Under the pieces are notes generated by a model. It did not search any database. It was not told the origin of the DNA and saw nothing but the letters and a program-made list of their open reading frames with translations. From assembly GCA_028695395.1 (NCBI GenBank), contig JAQVJB010000004.1:1-33002 (forward strand): a DNA stretch of 33,002 bases. Reading direction: 5' to 3'. The first letter of the stretch is position 1; each line of letters begins with the position of its first letter. The stretch comes from Actinomycetota bacterium (lineage in GTDB: Bacteria; Actinomycetota; Humimicrobiia; Humimicrobiales; Humimicrobiaceae). A program made the translations under genes and the position numbers. Of the stretch, positions 23,771-31,385 are shown piece after piece.

Positions 23771-26399
23771 TCATTAAAATGGCTTTTTTGATTTCATCTT
23801 CCCTGTTCTTTATTTTGCCATCAAGCTTCATTTTTAATATATCATCAAGTAAAAGACCTACACTTCTTGAAGGAGTACACCCCATTTTTATAAGTTCGTT
23901 TCCATCAATACTTAATTTCTGGTCTTTTAAATCAGAAATATATTTGTAAATTCTTTTCTTTACTATCCCTTTAAAAGTAGCGGCAAAAGCTAGGAGTTCA
24001 GGTGGTACGGATTTTAAAATATCATATATTTCCGAATTAGATAAAAATTTACCTTTTAATTTTTCTATCACATCTTTCTGTTTTTCTATAAGGCTCATTA
24101 TAAGAAAAGCATCTTTTTTCTTTATCTTCATTTCCAAACACCAGGATTGCACTTCACTCCTGTTCTTATCCTGCATCAAAAAACCAAAAATAATCCGCCA
24201 CTGTTTCATATCATCTTCATAAAAATCTTTAATGATATTGTACTGCCCAATGATTTCCTTAAGTTCTTTCTGAAATTTTAAATCAATCCGGGTATTAATC
24301 TTTATTTTTTTTAGTGCATTGTAATCAAAAAGCCTTTTTAAAGGCTTCCATGGTTCTTTCTCTTCAACAATAGCAATAAGTTCGTCTCTTATCCTGACAC
24401 CCGTAAGTCTTGTTATTATATTATTTTCTATAGCATGTTTTATAAGATATTCCGTCTGATTGTCTATCTTAAATCCAAAACGCTGTTCGAATCTTACTGC
24501 CCTGAAAATTCTTGTAGGATCTTCTATGAAACTTAATTTGTGCATAACTTTTATTTTTTTCTTTTTTATATCCCTCAAGCCACCGAAATAATCTATTAAA
24601 GCGCCTATGTTTTCTTTATTTAAAGAAACTGCCATTGAATTTATCGTAAAGTCTCTCCTGTATAGATCCTGTCTTATTGACCCTTCTTCTATATCCGGAA
24701 GTGCTGCCGGCTTTTCATAATATTCGATACGCGCAGTTGCAATATCTATGTGGCTCTTGTTATCAAGAACTATTACGCTTGTTTTAAATTTTTTATGCGT
24801 CCATATTTTTGCGTTTAATTTTTGTGCAAGTTTATTTGAAAAAGAAATTCCATCTCTCTCAACAACGATATCGATGTCAATATTTGGTTTATTCAATATG
24901 ATATCCCTGACCATTCCACCGACCAGGAAGACTTTATTCTTATCTTCTTTGGCAAGGGCAGATATGCGAAGAAGCAGCTTTACTATATCCCTGGAGAAAA
25001 GAATGTTTATTCTTTTCATTAGGTTAATATCGAAAAAATTACTTTCACCCTCAAATTTATCATAAGATTTTTCTATATATTTATTTTTTATTATTTTGTT
25101 TTCTTTATCATTATAATTTAAAAATCTTATTATATCTTTTCTTGTGACGATGCCGATTATTTTCTTTCTTGAAACTATCGGTATTCTTCCGATACCGTTT
25201 TCAATCATCAGCCTTTGGATGGCTTCAATAGTTGTATTGGGCCCAGCGGTTATGACATCACCTGATCTGAAGCCTTTTACAGGAGCATGGGAAAGACCGT
25301 GTTTTGCTGCCTTGTCGAGATCTTTTCTTGTAATGATGCCTGTCAAAATACCATCATTATCTACAATAGGTATACCTGTATGCCCATACTTTTTAAGTAT
25401 GTCGCTTGAATATGAAATACTTTCATTCTCATTAATTACCCTGACGGGATAAGTCATTACATTTTTTGCAAGAATAGGTTTTTTTATTTTTTTTCTTAAT
25501 GTATCTATAAGTATTTTCTCAATATTTTCAAACTCAATATCCTTTATTACTGCTGAAGCTGCAAGCTTGTGCCCTCCTCCTTTAAAAACTGCCAGGATAC
25601 CGGATACATCTGTATCGGCATCATCGCTCCTGCCTACCAAATATATTTTATCTTTCATTTTTGCCCAGCAAAATACTATTTTCTTTTCTTCAATCATGCT
25701 AAGTTTTCTTGTAAGCACTGAAAGGCCTTCTATATAGGTATTGCTTTTACTTTTTGAAATAAGTATTTCTTTTTCATTTATTTTTACTGTCCGTGCATTC
25801 AGGATGAGCTTTTCCAAAAGGTCATGCTGTTTTTTATTTAATGGAAGATTTAAGAATTTTGAAATAACATAGATATTAGCATTTTGTTTCAGCAAAAAAG
25901 ACACAGCATCCATATCCTCATAAGTTGTATTAAGATAAGTAAAATTACCAGTATCCTCGTATATCCCTAATGCAAATAGTGTTGCTTCAAACTGGGAAAC
26001 AGGAAGATTCTTTTCTATTATCTTCCGGACTATTATTGTTGTTGTCGAACCTACATCACAATAATAATTTTTTGTAAAAGAAATATCTTCCTTTGTTTTT
26101 TTATGGTGGTCTATGCTTATCTTTTCAATATTTTTTTTATTTATTATATCCTGAACAGGGCCAAGTCTTGCAGCTATGCGTGTATCTATTACTATTATTC
26201 TTGTTACCTTATCTAGATTGATATCTGATATTTCTTTCATCAAAGGAAGCTTCTCTTCGTGAAGTAGTATAAATTCCCTTACGTTCTGGTTTATTGACGA
26301 AGGTATTATGATTTCAGCTTCAGGATATAATTTTTTGGCAGCTACCATCCCCGAAAAAGAGTCAAAATCAGAAGCCAAGTGGGTTACGATGATTTCCAT
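23727..26399 (-). CDS. DHH-DHHA1 / CBS pair / tRNA nucleotidyltransferase (poly(A) polymerase) fusion
   Basis: 890-residue multidomain protein. Residues 1-300: DHH phosphoesterase with DHH at 97-99 and DHHA1 motif GGGH at 274-277. Residues about 311-430: two CBS domains, candidates for adenine-nucleotide sensing. Residues about 460-890: class II CCA-adding/poly(A) polymerase head with FLVGGMVRD (492-500), catalytic DID (508-510) and RRDFTINSMA (581-590), then RNA-binding helices. The same order is known in several thermophilic and anaerobic bacteria, where the enzyme adds A or CCA to tRNA 3' ends. All core motifs look intact. The ATG at 26399 has no clear SD. Confidence 0.92.
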   Translation of the reverse strand: MEIIVTHLASDFDSFSGMVAAKKLYPEAEIIIPSSINQNVREFILLHEEKLPLMKEISDINLDKVTRIIVIDTRIAARLGPVQDIINKKNIEKISIDHHKKTKEDISFTKNYYCDVGSTTTIIVRKIIEKNLPVSQFEATLFALGIYEDTGNFTYLNTTYEDMDAVSFLLKQNANIYVISKFLNLPLNKKQHDLLEKLILNARTVKINEKEILISKSKSNTYIEGLSVLTRKLSMIEEKKIVFCWAKMKDKIYLVGRSDDADTDVSGILAVFKGGGHKLAASAVIKDIEFENIEKILIDTLRKKIKKPILAKNVMTYPVRVINENESISYSSDILKKYGHTGIPIVDNDGILTGIITRKDLDKAAKHGLSHAPVKGFRSGDVITAGPNTTIEAIQRLMIENGIGRIPIVSRKKIIGIVTRKDIIRFLNYNDKENKIIKNKYIEKSYDKFEGESNFFDINLMKRINILFSRDIVKLLLRISALAKEDKNKVFLVGGMVRDIILNKPNIDIDIVVERDGISFSNKLAQKLNAKIWTHKKFKTSVIVLDNKSHIDIATARIEYYEKPAALPDIEEGSIRQDLYRRDFTINSMAVSLNKENIGALIDYFGGLRDIKKKKIKVMHKLSFIEDPTRIFRAVRFEQRFGFKIDNQTEYLIKHAIENNIITRLTGVRIRDELIAIVEEKEPWKPLKRLFDYNALKKIKINTRIDLKFQKELKEIIGQYNIIKDFYEDDMKQWRIIFGFLMQDKNRSEVQSWCLEMKIKKKDAFLIMSLIEKQKDVIEKLKGKFLSNSEIYDILKSVPPELLAFAATFKGIVKKRIYKYISDLKDQKLSIDGNELIKMGCTPSRSVGLLLDDILKMKLDGKIKNREDEIKKAILMIKSLKQGQQLPKLQ

Positions 26400-26435
26400 T
26401 TTGTTTTTAATTTTTTATCTTAAAGAGAAATCTCA

Positions 26436-26465
26436 ATTGATATATTAATGACTCAATATATCAAT
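26436..26465. repeat. AT-rich 11-bp inverted repeat
   Basis: Perfect arms ATTGATATATT and AATATATCAAT separated by 8 bp, between the nitroreductase stop and the start of the DHH-CBS fusion gene (both minus). No U-run follows on the minus strand, so it is not a standard intrinsic terminator. It could be an operator for the downstream gene or a weak 3' end hairpin. Confidence 0.5.
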
Positions 26466-26483
26466 CATGCTTAAAAATAATGA

Positions 26484-27011
26484 CTAAAATACATTAAAAG
26501 AGACAATCTCCTCTTTTTCTTTTCTTGGCTTGTCTCTACCTGTATCATTAGGATAACCTATAGGCGTCAAAGCAACAACTCTGACTTTGTCAGGAACTTT
26601 TAATATCTTTTTTACTTCTTCTTCAAAAAAAGCTCCAATCCAGCATGTACCCAGGCCTTGTTCTGCCGCAGCTAAAACCAAATGTTCAAATGCAATACCT
26701 ATGTCAACAGGATAGCTGTTCAAATATCCTCCCATTGTTCCATAAGCCTCTTCTTCAAACGCACAAACAGCAATAATTAAAGGAGCTTCTGAAATGAAAA
26801 CCTGGTTCTTGCATGCAGGTACCAGTTTTTTTATTGTTTCTTTATCATCTATGATTATAAGTTTCCATGGCTGAAGATTTTTTGCTGAAGGCGCCAGTCT
26901 GAAAGCTTCAATTAAGTAATCCAGTTTTTCTTTTTCAACTTTTTTATCCAGATAACCTCTGATACTTTTTCTTTTTGATATTACTTCAAGAAGATTGTCG
27001 CAATTCTTCAT
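26484..27011 (-). CDS. Nitroreductase family FMN-dependent oxidoreductase
   Basis: 175-residue member of the nitroreductase fold (two-layer homodimer binding FMN). ISKRKSIRGYLDKKVEKEKL and the flavin-site APSAKNLQPWKLIII are at the N-terminus; AAAEQGLGTCWIGAFFEEEVKKIL and ALTPIGYP come later. The physiological substrate is unknown: such enzymes reduce quinones, flavins, nitroaromatics or enones. It has its own extended -10 promoter and a good SD (GGGAGAT, 7 nt), so it may be expressed separately from the sugar cluster upstream. Confidence 0.92.
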   Translation of the reverse strand: MKNCDNLLEVISKRKSIRGYLDKKVEKEKLDYLIEAFRLAPSAKNLQPWKLIIIDDKETIKKLVPACKNQVFISEAPLIIAVCAFEEEAYGTMGGYLNSYPVDIGIAFEHLVLAAAEQGLGTCWIGAFFEEEVKKILKVPDKVRVVALTPIGYPNDTGRDKPRKEKEEIVSFNVF

Positions 27012-27071
27012 AAATTATCTCCCTTAGTCTTATTAATAACTTAAAATTAACATTAGATAAACTTTATAAGG

Positions 27072-27080
27072 ATTATAGCA
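27072..27080 (-). promoter_or_regulatory. Extended -10 promoter of the nitroreductase gene
   Basis: Minus-strand TGCTATAAT (27080-27072) in the 101-bp gap between the kinase stop and the nitroreductase ATG. The -35 region is weak. ATGCTATAATC is identical over 11 bases to the mcsA promoter core. Confidence 0.5.
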
Positions 27081-27112
27081 TAATAGATAAAAAGTGATGA
27101 AAAAAGATAGTA

Positions 27113-28051
27113 TTATAAAAGACTTAAAGCAAGTTTTACCGCTCCTGCTACTGGCTTATCATTGAGTTTTATAAAATTAATACCATCAAAGACTTTTTTA
27201 AGTTTATCGCATAGCAGATCTTTAAAATATTTTTCACATCTGAACAAGCTGCCAACAAAAACAATATCAAAATCCTTATTTTTAAATCCAAGCTGTGTTG
27301 CAACCGTTGTGATTGCAATATAAGCCTCATTTACCGCATTGGAAAGTATCTTAATGCTTACTTTGTCACCAAGATTTGCACAGTCACAGACATTCTGTGC
27401 AAGTGCTGCTATCTTCTCACAAAAAAAAGTATCTATATAGGCCCATTCAATAAGATCTTCGATATTTTCAAGATTAAGCTTTTTTAATATATGCTGCTTA
27501 AGAATTGTCTCTTTTCCTCTTTTATCATAATCTCTCATCACGGCTCTTAGTGCTCTTAATCCAACTTCGTATCCGCTGCATTCGTCTCCCAGTATAAAAT
27601 CCCAGCCATCTGCTTTTACTTCAGTACCATCCTCATTAATTCCAAAACAATTGGATCCCGTGCCGCATATTATCATAATACCGTTTTTCTTATCAGTTCC
27701 AGCTGCAAGGCCTATTCTTGAATCATTGCATATTAAAGTCTTTTTTAAATCAAGAATAGGAGTAAGGGCGCTATTAAATATTAGTTCTTTGTAAATATCT
27801 TCATCTTTTTTTGAATCCAGGCCAGCTAGTCCGAAACAGGAACTTTTAAAATTAATTATAGGATTTTCGAGTTTTAAATCCTTAATAGTTTCAAAAACTC
27901 CTCCTATTATATTGCTTGCAGCTACTTCCAGCTCTACCTTTTTATAATTGCTTGGACCTGTTATTCTTTCAGCTATGATATTGCCATAAATATCTGCAAT
28001 CCGAATAATTGTTTTTGTGCCTCCGCCGTCAACACCAAGAATATATTCCAA
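27113..28051 (-). CDS. BadF/BadG/BcrA/NAGK-family sugar kinase (glucosamine or N-acetylglucosamine kinase-like)
   Basis: 312-residue ASKHA ATPase. Phosphate-1 loop LGVDGGGTKTIIRIAD, phosphate-2 ICGTGSNCFG and GWDFILGDECSGYEVGLRAL are those of NAGK/glucosamine-kinase relatives. It lacks the paired cluster cysteines seen in the dehydratase activator 4 kb away, so a kinase role is more likely than an activase role. The start is TTG (28049-28051) with GGAAGGA upstream by six bases. It follows the URO-D-like gene by 17 bp and ends the sugar cluster. An amino-sugar substrate is inferred from the neighbours, not proven by sequence. Confidence 0.82.
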   Translation of the reverse strand: MEYILGVDGGGTKTIIRIADIYGNIIAERITGPSNYKKVELEVAASNIIGGVFETIKDLKLENPIINFKSSCFGLAGLDSKKDEDIYKELIFNSALTPILDLKKTLICNDSRIGLAAGTDKKNGIMIICGTGSNCFGINEDGTEVKADGWDFILGDECSGYEVGLRALRAVMRDYDKRGKETILKQHILKKLNLENIEDLIEWAYIDTFFCEKIAALAQNVCDCANLGDKVSIKILSNAVNEAYIAITTVATQLGFKNKDFDIVFVGSLFRCEKYFKDLLCDKLKKVFDGINFIKLNDKPVAGAVKLALSLL

Positions 28052-28068
28052 AAAAATCCTTCCGGTCT

Positions 28069-29211
28069 TTAATCTTTATACATAGCAATTATATTTTCCA
28101 CAGGAATGTCAGGAGTCAGATAATGCGATGGTCCCAGGATTATGCCTCCATCATCTCCAAACAGGGTTTTTATTCTTTTTATTTCAGCAGACACTTCACC
28201 GGGTTTTGCAAAAGGAAGAAATTTCTGCGAGTCGATACCCCCGTGAAAACAAATATCCCTGCCGAATCTTTTCTTAAGATAAACTAATTCCATATTTTTG
28301 GCAGATACCTGTACAGGATCTAAGATGTCAACTCCCATCTCTATTAAATCTGGAATTATCTCCACACAGCTTCCGCAAACATGAAAGCAAACCAGGAGAT
28401 TATGTTTCTTTGCCTCATCAATTAAAATTTTATACCATCCTTTAAAATATTTTCTCCATAAAGCAGGCGATATCATAAGGCTGCCCTGATCAGCAAAATC
28501 ATCCCACACGCCATAAAGATCTATATATCTGCCCAAACATTTTAGATTCTTTTCATTAAAAAGAACCATGAACTCTCCTATTTTTTCCAGCAAAGTCAGC
28601 ACATATTTTTCATTTAAAACAAGATCCATCAAAAATTTCTCTATGCCTCTTAAATATGTGGCGACCATAAATATGCTATTCATACAGCTCGTATTTAAAA
28701 AATACTCATCTGATTTTTTAAAATCTTTTAATTCTATTCTTTTCTGCTCTTTATGGCTTTTATATTCTACCTGCTCTGAATTATTTCTATAAGCCGAGAA
28801 GTCAAACCATTCAATCTTGGGAAAAGGATATTTATTGATATCCTCAATGTCATCCATGTCTCTCATTGGCGGCTTATCTGAAAAAACTATGTTTCTGTCT
28901 TTTCCGGAATATATTTCAACAGGCTTAATCCCCCATATATCAAATCTATTGATTTCAAACAATGCATTAAAATCAGGTCCTATATAATCAGGAAAATATG
29001 TAGTAAAACCTCCTAGGGTTTCTCCGTCTGAATAATTATCGGCACCCAGCTTATCAATTAACTTCTCCCAGTTTTCTTCAAGTGGTCCCAGATTAAAATA
29101 ATCCATAAGTTTATTATTCAATGAAGGTTCTCCTCTATACATCATAGGAACTTTAGAAGGCTTATTATGACTTATAGCATTTAAAAGTAATTTTTTTGAT
29201 TCTTTACTCAA
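28069..29211 (-). CDS. URO-D/cobalamin-methyltransferase-like protein
   Basis: About 380 residues of the uroporphyrinogen decarboxylase superfamily (TIM barrel), which also holds zinc methyltransferases such as MtaA/MtbA. The central FHVCGSCVEIIPDLIEMGVD has the His-x-Cys-Gly zinc-type motif of the methyltransferase branch. FHGGIDSQKFL and ILGPSHYLTPDIPVENIIAMY follow. It is not a heme-pathway HemE by context: it sits inside a sugar cluster with no heme gene. I prefer TTG 29209-29211 (AAGG about 6 nt upstream); a GTG at 29238 lies inside a long inverted repeat. No corrinoid protein gene is nearby. Substrate unknown. Confidence 0.78.
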   Translation of the reverse strand: MSKESKKLLLNAISHNKPSKVPMMYRGEPSLNNKLMDYFNLGPLEENWEKLIDKLGADNYSDGETLGGFTTYFPDYIGPDFNALFEINRFDIWGIKPVEIYSGKDRNIVFSDKPPMRDMDDIEDINKYPFPKIEWFDFSAYRNNSEQVEYKSHKEQKRIELKDFKKSDEYFLNTSCMNSIFMVATYLRGIEKFLMDLVLNEKYVLTLLEKIGEFMVLFNEKNLKCLGRYIDLYGVWDDFADQGSLMISPALWRKYFKGWYKILIDEAKKHNLLVCFHVCGSCVEIIPDLIEMGVDILDPVQVSAKNMELVYLKKRFGRDICFHGGIDSQKFLPFAKPGEVSAEIKRIKTLFGDDGGIILGPSHYLTPDIPVENIIAMYKD

Positions 29212-29230
29212 AATCAACCTTATATTTCCA

Positions 29231-29265
29231 TATTCCACACAAGTTTTAAAAACCTGTGTGGAATA
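29231..29265. repeat. 35-nt near-perfect inverted repeat between the NagB-like and URO-D-like genes
   Basis: Arms of 17 nt around a central A (29248): TATTCCACACA then a single mismatch (29242 against 29254), then GTTTT, with the exact complement on the other side. As RNA it is a long hairpin starting 33 nt after the NagB-like stop and ending about 20 nt before the preferred start of the next gene. No U-run follows, so it is not a typical terminator. It could be an operator, a processing or stability hairpin, or a translation-control element. Confidence 0.75.
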
Positions 29266-29298
29266 AATTTTAATAATTATAATATATTCATTTATTAT

Positions 29299-30213
29299 TT
29301 ATTTTGGAGCAATAATGACCGGCCTGGCTGTAAGTTTGTCTGCAACAAACAAAACTTCTTCCTTGGGATTGGGATGAAGCTGTAAAAGGGTTCCTGGACG
29401 GTCAAGCGTAGGCGGATGCATCAGTGCCAGTCTAAGGCTGGCAAGCTGCCAGTTAAGATCCCCGCCATCACAATATATCTCAATTCTTTTTGCCTCAATA
29501 ATAGGCTTCATCCCTATTGTGACAGCTTTGGGAGGAAGATCATAGCAGTTTCCGCCTATTCCACATATACTGTTTATTACAAAAGTGTCTGAATTTAAAT
29601 CTATTATCCTTGTCTTGGATTCTAAAAATTTTTCAATTGACATTCTTCGATAATAAGTGTCATACGGCTCGTTAAAAGCTATATGACCATGATAGCCAAG
29701 GCCACCGTAGCATACATCTATTCCCCCTAGTTCTTCTATCCTTTTATCATTGTAATCAAGATCTTTTGGATTAGGAAATATTATCTGCTCATTCTTCAGG
29801 CCAAGCGATTTGTCCAATAAGTCAAACAAATTCTTTTTCATATAACCCCTGAAGCTCATCGGATGAGACTCAGGAACAAATCTGCTTTCCCAATCAAGAT
29901 ATTCATCCATAAAAAATATCCATACATTTTCCAGGCTAATTTTTTCTGAGTTGATTATCTGCTTTAAAATATCGTATTGGGGTGTCGGCCCAACCGGAAG
30001 TATTATTTTAGTCTTTTTGCCTTCCTTATTATTTTTTATCATTACATCTGCAATCGACCTTGCCATTTGCTGGTAAAGTAGCTGAGCATCATCAACAATC
30101 CTTACTCCGACATTACTCCAATTTTTTAATTCCTCAACAGGCATTGTCATGAGTCTGGCAAAATCATCATCACTTAGTGTCTGATGAGTCAGAATACCTT
30201 TGAAATTTCCCAT
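29299..30213 (-). CDS. NagB-like glucosamine-6-phosphate deaminase/isomerase family protein
   Basis: 304 residues, about 40 longer than E. coli NagB at the N-terminus. Substrate loop ILPVGPTPQYDIL, catalytic FFMDEYLDW (Asp103) and GGLGYHGHIAFNEP (His177, Glu182) mark the sugar-isomerase fold. The Asp of the usual DGHIAFNEP motif (Asp141 in E. coli) is His175 here, so part of the ring-opening triad is changed. It may still deaminate GlcN-6-P or act on another amino-sugar phosphate. SD GGAG, 7 nt before the ATG. Genes for a deacetylase, oxidoreductase and isomerase lie upstream and one for a kinase downstream. Confidence 0.82.
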   Translation of the reverse strand: MGNFKGILTHQTLSDDDFARLMTMPVEELKNWSNVGVRIVDDAQLLYQQMARSIADVMIKNNKEGKKTKIILPVGPTPQYDILKQIINSEKISLENVWIFFMDEYLDWESRFVPESHPMSFRGYMKKNLFDLLDKSLGLKNEQIIFPNPKDLDYNDKRIEELGGIDVCYGGLGYHGHIAFNEPYDTYYRRMSIEKFLESKTRIIDLNSDTFVINSICGIGGNCYDLPPKAVTIGMKPIIEAKRIEIYCDGGDLNWQLASLRLALMHPPTLDRPGTLLQLHPNPKEEVLFVADKLTARPVIIAPK

Positions 30214-30281
30214 TTTAGCTCTCCAAATTCAAAATTTTTATAATTATTATTTTAATATTTATATCTTTTATTTTTTGTCGA

Positions 30282-30297
30282 AGTAATAAATATTACT
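30282..30297. repeat. Short AT-rich palindrome in the gap after the oxidoreductase gene
   Basis: AGTAATA, 2 bp, TATTACT: perfect 7-bp arms, 8 bases after the Gfo/Idh/MocA stop on the minus strand. No U-run follows. In this AT-rich sequence it could be chance. The rest of the 92-bp gap has only a weak promoter-like TCGACA at a suitable spacing from AT-rich sequence. Confidence 0.3.
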
Positions 30298-30305
30298 GAT
30301 AGCCT

Positions 30306-31322
30306 TTATAGTTTTACAACAATATTTTCCCTGGCTGATTTTATAGCTGCAAGTGCAAACTCAAGAGAAGCTCGCCCGTCTTTAAAACTAGCTGTTTCAA
30401 TCGGTTTATCATTTTCGATGCAATCTATGAAATAAGATAATTCATTAAAAAACGGATCTGCCTGTTTTGCTTCAATGGTTTCAGTTGAGCCATCATTGCA
30501 GTATAGCTTGATATTAGCAGCCTGGCTTCTTTCTTCAATATTTTTCCCAGCTCTGAAAATCCACTCAATCGTTCCTTTTTCACATAAAACCCTTACTGCC
30601 ATGGTAAATGGAAAGGCTCCCTTAAAAGACCAGCCTCCTTCTGCAAAGCCTGCTTCACCATTTCTAAACTGAGCAGATGTAAAGATATGAGAGAAACCTC
30701 CTTCTCTTGGATTTTCCGGAGTCAGTATCCCGCTAGCTTTTACTGTCTCTGGGCTTCCGAACAACCATATAAGCAAATCAAGATCATGTATGTGAAGATC
30801 TATGGCTGCCCCTCCGCTGTATTTTTCGCTTTTATCCCACGCACCGACCTGCCAGTCAGGAGTAACAGCAAGTCTTTCGCAAAAAGCATTCAAAGGTTTG
30901 CCGATATATCCGCTATCTATGATTTCCTTTATTTTTACATATTCAGGCCAGAATCTAAGCACATGTCCTGTCATAGCTTTTACTTTGTTTTCTTCGACAG
31001 CTTTAATCATTTCATCAGCATCTTCCAAAGACAGGGTAAGAGGTTTTTCACACAATACATGTTTTTTAGCTCTGGCAGCTTTAACTGCCAGTTCAGCATG
31101 CGCAAAAGTAGGAACACATATATCTATGCAATCTATATCTGAATTTTTTAAAAGCTCATCTATATTTTTAAAATACTTAGTATTATTTTCCTGGGCAGCT
31201 TTTCTTCCGTTTTCTTCATGGTTATCGACTATTGCTGCTATCTGGGCATTTTTTATTTGTTTTAAAGCACTTAAATGAGCATTTCCGATATATCCAATGC
31301 CGATAAGGGCAATCTTAATCAT
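30306..31322 (-). CDS. Gfo/Idh/MocA family NAD(P)-dependent oxidoreductase
   Basis: 338 residues: an N-terminal Rossmann fold with GIGYIGNAH, the cofactor-side lysine in CEKPLTL (residues 91-97), then the C-terminal sugar-binding domain with GGAAIDLHIHDLDLLIWLFG, where Asp175 and His179 are the usual catalytic pair. Family members oxidise ring hydroxyls of sugars, inositols or amino-sugar derivatives. Strong SD (GGAGG, about 6 nt). It lies between the TIM-barrel isomerase and NagB-like genes, suggesting an oxidation step on a (deacetylated) sugar. Exact substrate not inferable. Confidence 0.9.
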   Translation of the reverse strand: MIKIALIGIGYIGNAHLSALKQIKNAQIAAIVDNHEENGRKAAQENNTKYFKNIDELLKNSDIDCIDICVPTFAHAELAVKAARAKKHVLCEKPLTLSLEDADEMIKAVEENKVKAMTGHVLRFWPEYVKIKEIIDSGYIGKPLNAFCERLAVTPDWQVGAWDKSEKYSGGAAIDLHIHDLDLLIWLFGSPETVKASGILTPENPREGGFSHIFTSAQFRNGEAGFAEGGWSFKGAFPFTMAVRVLCEKGTIEWIFRAGKNIEERSQAANIKLYCNDGSTETIEAKQADPFFNELSYFIDCIENDKPIETASFKDGRASLEFALAAIKSARENIVVKL

Positions 31323-31385
31323 TTCAAGCCTCCATTTTTATTAGAAGATTAATTTAAAAAACAGATATGTTAAAGGAGCATAATA

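Noticed and set aside
24485..24493. GTTCGAATC, identical to a tRNA T-arm consensus
   Set aside because: It lies in the nucleotidyltransferase coding sequence, and no acceptor, anticodon or D-arm pairing surrounds it.
30687..31278. Overlapping plus-strand frames of about 150 codons opposite the Gfo/Idh/MocA gene
   Set aside because: Both are shadows of a well-supported gene, with no SD and no recognisable domain.
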